Part shown: piece by piece, positions 60,468-64,000 of the stretch
Layout: every line of letters begins with the position of its first letter
How positions within the stretch are numbered: position 1 is the stretch's first letter
Assembly: GCF_002926065.1 (NCBI RefSeq)
Contig: NZ_PREZ01000005.1
Coordinates: 310,001-374,000 of the forward strand
Reading direction: 5' to 3'
Source of the DNA: Jeotgalibacillus proteolyticus
GTDB lineage: Bacteria > Bacillota > Bacilli > Bacillales > Jeotgalibacillaceae
DNA: 64,000 bases
The notes under the pieces: generated by a model
Database searches by the model: none
What the model saw: only the letters and a program-made list of their open reading frames with translations
Told to the model about the DNA's origin: nothing
Made by a program: the position numbers and the translations under genes

Positions 60468-61427
60468 TTACACAAAATGGCAGGAAACAAAATGGTCCTT
60501 CTTCACTTCTCTCCATTCAGGCTTCTGGGCTGCACATCGATCCTGTGCAAGCGGACAGCGCGTCCTGAATACACAGCCGCTTGGCGGATTAATCGGACTG
60601 GGCAGCTCTCCTTGTAATAAAACCCGCTCCCTTTGTTCTTCTATATCAGGATCAGGAATAGGAATAGCAGATAGCAGCGCCTGGGTGTAAGGATGGAGTG
60701 GATTGTCGTAAAGCTCTCCGCTTGAGGTCAGTTCCATCATATTGCCAAGATACATAACCCCGATCCTGTCAGAAATATGCTTAACCATCGACAGATCATG
60801 TGCAATGAACAAATAAGTTAACCCTTTCTCCTCCTGCAAATCCTTTAATAGATTAACGACCTGGGCCTGTACCGACACGTCCAAAGCTGAAATGGGCTCA
60901 TCCGCAATAATAAAGTCTGGATCAAGAGCCAGCGCACGTGCAATCCCGATCCGCTGTCTTTGTCCTCCGCTGAACTCATGCGGGTAACGATTTGCATGAT
61001 CACGGTTTAATCCCACATCCTCCAAAAGCTGATGCACTTTCTTTTTTAACTCTTTCTTATTTTTAATCAGCCCGTGTATTTCAATCGGCTCTGAAATAAT
61101 TTCAAGTACAGTGGATCTCGGATTTAGGGAGGCATAAGGATCCTGAAAAATCATTTGCATATTGCGAAGAAAGGAAAAGCGTTCTTTTTCATTCATTCCG
61201 TGAACATTTTGCCCTGCATACTCCACCTCTCCTGCTGTCCGGTTATACATTCCCATAACAGTCCGTCCAGTCGTGGATTTTCCGCAGCCTGATTCGCCGA
61301 CGAGCCCCAGCGTCTCTCCTTTAAAGATATCAAAGCTTACGCCATCGACAGCTTTCAGAAGCTGATTTTTCCCCAAGTCAAAATGCTTTTTAAGCTCCTT
61401 AACCTCTAATAACACTTCATTTGCCAT
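60468..61427 (-). CDS. ykfD: Oligopeptide ABC transporter ATP-binding protein (OppF/YkfD-like)
   Basis: 319 residues. Walker A GESGCGKSTTG, Q-loop MIFQDPYASLNPR, signature FSGGQRQRIGIARAL, Walker B FIIADEPISALD, H-loop IAHDL, and the C-terminal oligopeptide/dipeptide extension with PSGCVFRTRCPLAQDRC. It energises a peptide importer, presumably the Dpp-type system for murein peptides. Order ykfA-B-C-D matches the B. subtilis dpp-ykf operon. GGAGG lies upstream. Last gene of the operon. Confidence 0.92.
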   Translation of the reverse strand: MANEVLLEVKELKKHFDLGKNQLLKAVDGVSFDIFKGETLGLVGESGCGKSTTGRTVMGMYNRTAGEVEYAGQNVHGMNEKERFSFLRNMQMIFQDPYASLNPRSTVLEIISEPIEIHGLIKNKKELKKKVHQLLEDVGLNRDHANRYPHEFSGGQRQRIGIARALALDPDFIIADEPISALDVSVQAQVVNLLKDLQEEKGLTYLFIAHDLSMVKHISDRIGVMYLGNMMELTSSGELYDNPLHPYTQALLSAIPIPDPDIEEQRERVLLQGELPSPINPPSGCVFRTRCPLAQDRCAAQKPEWREVKKDHFVSCHFV

Positions 61428-61457
61428 CGTAATGCCTCCAGTATTCTATTCTCCGGT

Positions 61458-62384
61458 TCATTCTTTCCAGTACCGCCGTGTCTCGCACCATTCTTTTTCA
61501 TAAAAGCTTCCTTGTATTGTTTGAATCTCTATTTTTTTGCCTGGTGTAGGAGAATGAATCATTTTTCCATCCCCATAATATATCCCTACATGATGCAGCG
61601 TTCCCTTTCCTTCTTCATAAGCAAAGAACAGTAAATCCCCAGGCTGGACGTTTTCTTTTTCAATGTGAAGTCCGCTTTTTGCCTGGTCAGATGCATCTCT
61701 CGGGATGATATAGCCATTTGCTCTTAGCATGGTGTAGGAAAACCCTGAGCAATCGTAGCCATAGCTGCTCATTCCGCCCCACAAATACTCAAGCCCCGTA
61801 AATCTCTCTGCTTCCCTGACAATGCTTTGTCCATTTTTCGTTGGAATTGCCTGAATGGAGGGATATGTAGTAACAGCTTCTTTTTTTAAAAAGGCTGCAC
61901 CATGGGGAGTGATGACCTCCCAAAAGTGATCATGCTCCTGTGAAATGGGCAAAAGGGTGTTAAAGCTTAAAGGAATGATTTCCTGGCCTTTTTTATCAAA
62001 AAGCATAACTGATTTTTCTTTTACTCGAGCTATTGGAAGCTGATGAAGCTCTTCGATGTCTTCGTTTTCAGCTTTGGTCAACTGGACAGCAGGTATCCAC
62101 CCCGGGTAGCCCCTGGAGTCCTTTTTGGATGCCTGGCTTGGGATGACGACCTTTGCAAAGCCTTGTTGTTCGTCTGTGATGTAGACGGTTTCTCCATATA
62201 AGAGTTGGGACTGGACGCGGTTTTCGTCAAGCAGGGCTTTTTTATCTTCAGCAGTTAAACCGCTGATCCAGCCTTTTGCGTTCACCGGGTGCTGGATGGC
62301 TTTTTGGTCAACGGCTCGTACGGATGCCGGTTCTGTCCAGAGGGTCGCGACGGTTACATTAACCTGTGCTGCGCTGATGCTCAA
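61458..62384 (-). CDS. ykfC: Gamma-D-glutamyl-L-diamino acid endopeptidase (NlpC/P60, YkfC-like)
   Basis: 308 residues from a TTG at 62384 with GGGAGGAG eight bases upstream; the longer frame runs through a hairpin and is rejected. Two SH3b-like regions (VNVTVATLWTEPA..., VYITDEQQGFAKVVIP) are followed by an NlpC/P60 domain: catalytic Cys in YGYDCSGFSY, His in LHHVGIYYGDG, and third residue near MIHSP. It cuts murein tripeptides between D-Glu and the diamino acid. No signal peptide, so cytosolic as in B. subtilis. The first ~80 codons are A/C-rich. Confidence 0.9.
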   Translation of the reverse strand: MSISAAQVNVTVATLWTEPASVRAVDQKAIQHPVNAKGWISGLTAEDKKALLDENRVQSQLLYGETVYITDEQQGFAKVVIPSQASKKDSRGYPGWIPAVQLTKAENEDIEELHQLPIARVKEKSVMLFDKKGQEIIPLSFNTLLPISQEHDHFWEVITPHGAAFLKKEAVTTYPSIQAIPTKNGQSIVREAERFTGLEYLWGGMSSYGYDCSGFSYTMLRANGYIIPRDASDQAKSGLHIEKENVQPGDLLFFAYEEGKGTLHHVGIYYGDGKMIHSPTPGKKIEIQTIQGSFYEKEWCETRRYWKE

Positions 62385-62431
62385 ACTGATCTCCTCCCTT
62401 GTTGAATGAATGGTTATAAACCCGTTCGGGT

Positions 62432-62465
62432 AGGATGCTCGCTTTCCGCGGGTGTCTCGCATCCT
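62432..62465 (-). repeat. Inverted-repeat element between ykfB and ykfC
   Basis: AGGATGC and GCATCCT flank a CTTTCCGCGGG core, the same core words as element A, but the ends differ. It lies in a 100-base gap inside an operon and could be a relic of a related element or an mRNA-processing hairpin. Confidence 0.55.
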
Positions 62466-62486
62466 CCCCTCACTCATTTTTGTTTT

Positions 62487-63566
62487 TTAGTTTGTAATTC
62501 CAGTAATACCAAGTCCCGGAGCTTCGGACAGATGCATTTTTTCTCCTCTGTACTCCACTCCGCCGCTGACTATATCCTTTGCGAGAAGAAGTGGTGCATC
62601 AAAATCAAAGTGAGTGATATTATGCTGGCTTGCTGCAAAATGAGCGGCTGCTGTGATGCCGATTTTTGTTTCAATCATGCTGCCGACCATGCAGGGAACG
62701 CCGTAGGCTTCTGCCAGCTTATTGATCGTCAGGGCCTGGTGAATGCCTCCTGCTTTCATGAGCTTAATATTAAGCAAGTCAGCGCTTCTTGTTTGAAGCA
62801 CCTGGATCGCATCCTGAGGACTAAACACGCTTTCGTCAGCCATAATAGGTGTCGATGTATGATCAGTCACCTGCTTAAGCCCCTGAATGTCGTGTGCCTT
62901 AACGGGCTGCTCCACAAGTTCAATATCCATCCCTGCGTCCTCCATCTTACGAATCGCATAAATAGCTTCCTTGGCGGTCCAGCCCTGATTCGCATCAAGT
63001 CTCAGTCTGCACCCGTATCCCGCTTTTTCTCTAATGGCCTTGATCCGGTCAAGATCCTGCTGAATGGTGCCTGTCCCAACCTTTATTTTTAATATGGAAA
63101 AGCCATCCTGTACAAACTGGTGAGCGTCCCCAGCCATTTCTTCCGGCTCATTTACACTGACTGTATAATCTGTGAGGAACTCGGTCTTGCTTCCTCCTAA
63201 AAAATGAACCAGCGGCATTCCTGCATACTGAGCCAGCAGATCATGGATCGCACAGTCAAGCGCCGCTTTTGCACTTGTGTTATTTACCATCGATTTATTT
63301 AAACGAAATAATAGATTTTCTCTTTCAAGCAATGACTCGTTTAACAGGACAGGCGCCATAACCTCATTGATAGCAGCTTCAATACTTGCAAGTGAATCTC
63401 CTGTAATTACATGGGTGGGAGGCGCTTCCCCGTAGCCTGTTTTTCCGTCCTCAGTCGTCATTTTCACCCCGACACTTTGAGCAACAGCCAGCGTTCTCAA
63501 GGCGGTTTTAAACGGTTTTTTTAATGGTACGGTAATTTTGAATGTCTCTATTGCCTGGATCTTCAT
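62487..63566 (-). CDS. ykfB: L-Ala-D/L-Glu epimerase (YkfB-like)
   Basis: 359 residues, enolase superfamily, muconate-lactonising-enzyme subgroup. Catalytic and metal residues: ILKIKVGTG (KxK base), RLDANQGW (Asp), ELVEQPV (Glu), IMADESVFS (Asp/Glu) and LLNIKLMKAGG (Lys base on the other face). It epimerises L-Ala-D-Glu from murein to L-Ala-L-Glu so that ordinary peptidases can degrade it. The ATG sits one base after the ykfA stop. Confidence 0.93.
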   Translation of the reverse strand: MKIQAIETFKITVPLKKPFKTALRTLAVAQSVGVKMTTEDGKTGYGEAPPTHVITGDSLASIEAAINEVMAPVLLNESLLERENLLFRLNKSMVNNTSAKAALDCAIHDLLAQYAGMPLVHFLGGSKTEFLTDYTVSVNEPEEMAGDAHQFVQDGFSILKIKVGTGTIQQDLDRIKAIREKAGYGCRLRLDANQGWTAKEAIYAIRKMEDAGMDIELVEQPVKAHDIQGLKQVTDHTSTPIMADESVFSPQDAIQVLQTRSADLLNIKLMKAGGIHQALTINKLAEAYGVPCMVGSMIETKIGITAAAHFAASQHNITHFDFDAPLLLAKDIVSGGVEYRGEKMHLSEAPGLGITGITN

Positions 63567-63567
63567 C

Positions 63568-64000
63568 CTACTGAACCCCTGGCATAATCGTCAGAGATTT
63601 TGTTTTGGAGGATAGTCTGGCTTTCACTCCTAAAGGAATGGAAAAATGCGGTTCGCAATGGCCGATTTTAAAGCCTTTTAAAACAGGCGTTTGGAGTCCG
63701 CCAAGATAATGCTCTAGCACCTCATCTAGCGAAAGAGAAGGCTTGTTATTAGTAGGGACCGCATTTTTAAAATCTCCAACGACTATTCCCGCTGCTGCCT
63801 GCAGTTTTCCTGCCATTAATAGCTGGTTCAGCATCCCGTCAACCCGGTAAGGCGGTTCATCTATATCCTCGATAAAAAGAAGCTTTCCTTCTGTATCAAG
63901 CTCATAAGGTGTTCCAATTGAGCTTTGAATAAGCGAAAGGTTTCCGCCAACAAGATCTCCTGTCCGTTCCCCTTCTGAAATGACCTCAAGCGGGGAGATC
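63568..64000 (-). CDS. ykfA: LD-carboxypeptidase (S66, YkfA-like), C-terminal part
   Basis: The frame is open from the right edge of the window to the stop at 63568, so the 5' portion is missing. Visible family sequence includes GDLVGGNLSLIQSSIGTPYE, FIEDIDEPPYRVDGMLNQL and LQTPVLKGFKIGHCEPH; the Glu and His of the S66 catalytic triad fit the FIED and IGHCEPH blocks. It removes the terminal D-Ala from murein tetrapeptides. First ykf gene visible; dpp transport genes would be expected to the right, as in B. subtilis. Confidence 0.88.
   Translation of the reverse strand, partial: ISPLEVISEGERTGDLVGGNLSLIQSSIGTPYELDTEGKLLFIEDIDEPPYRVDGMLNQLLMAGKLQAAAGIVVGDFKNAVPTNNKPSLSLDEVLEHYLGGLQTPVLKGFKIGHCEPHFSIPLGVKARLSSKTKSLTIMPGVQ

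Noticed and set aside
1-64000. Prophage, defence island, tRNA or rRNA genes
   Set aside because: No integrase, structural, restriction or toxin-antitoxin genes, and no tRNA or rRNA sequence recognised by eye; a tRNAscan or Infernal run would be needed to exclude small RNA genes fully.

Overview
The window looks like chromosome from a low-to-mid-GC, endospore-forming Bacillaceae-type Firmicute. Support comes from Bacillus-type gene sets (ywbD/ywbE, argCJBD-carAB-argF, bpsA-bpsB, ykfABCD, a YjcZ-family sporulation peptide), a T-box arginyl-tRNA synthetase leader, strong GGAGG ribosome sites with frequent TTG/GTG starts, and a sigma-B-like promoter on a general-stress gene. Acidic linkers on the lipoproteins hint at salt tolerance. 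The genus is not claimed. I saw no rRNA, tRNA, transposase, prophage or CRISPR array.

Layout. 0-10 kb: end of a manganese catalase, ywbE, a nuclease-helicase, ywbD, a SRPBCC protein, an SGNH hydrolase, msrAB with a small membrane protein, and T-box-controlled argS. 10-12 kb: an orphan pseudo-receiver, an AraC regulator and a small gene that seems to start at ATT. 12.6-22 kb: the complete arginine operon argC-J-B-D-carA-carB-argF. 22-30.4 kb: housekeeping and stress genes (SDR, DUF2500, general-stress protein, aldo/keto reductase, HAD phosphatase, MFS pump with ArsR regulator). 30.8-39.2 kb: a LacI-controlled sugar operon (binding protein, two permeases, ThuA-like protein, two Gfo/Idh/MocA dehydrogenases, xylose-isomerase-like TIM barrel) with no glycoside hydrolase, which suggests oxidative sugar breakdown. 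39.8-41.8 kb: a divergent MFS pump/MarR pair. 42-50.4 kb: amino-sugar (MurNAc/GlcNAc) uptake and catabolism: MurR-type regulator, ABC importer, MurQ, a MurK-like kinase, and divergent nagA-nagB. 50.5-60.4 kb: YjcZ peptide, split ThrE-type exporter, an ABC exporter with a degenerate-ABC/LytTR fusion regulator, type III polyketide synthase plus methyltransferase, quinone oxidoreductase, alkyladenine glycosylase, a cold-shock gene with a long structured leader, and a 31-residue peptide gene. 60.4-64 kb: ykfD-C-B-A, murein-peptide recycling, running off the right edge.

Two modules therefore handle cell-wall turnover, one for amino sugars and one for the peptide side. Both sugar importers lack an ATPase gene and presumably share an MsmX-type ATPase encoded elsewhere.

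The most unusual content is intergenic. At least twelve copies of a ~130-150 bp GC-rich element, often joined to a terminator hairpin, sit between genes, and their hairpin arms change in compensating pairs. A separate four-unit tandem array at 39.25-39.73 kb has fixed flanks, while four nested stems change sequence completely but stay complementary. Genes next to these elements have unusually A/C-rich ends. These are my best candidates for something undescribed.
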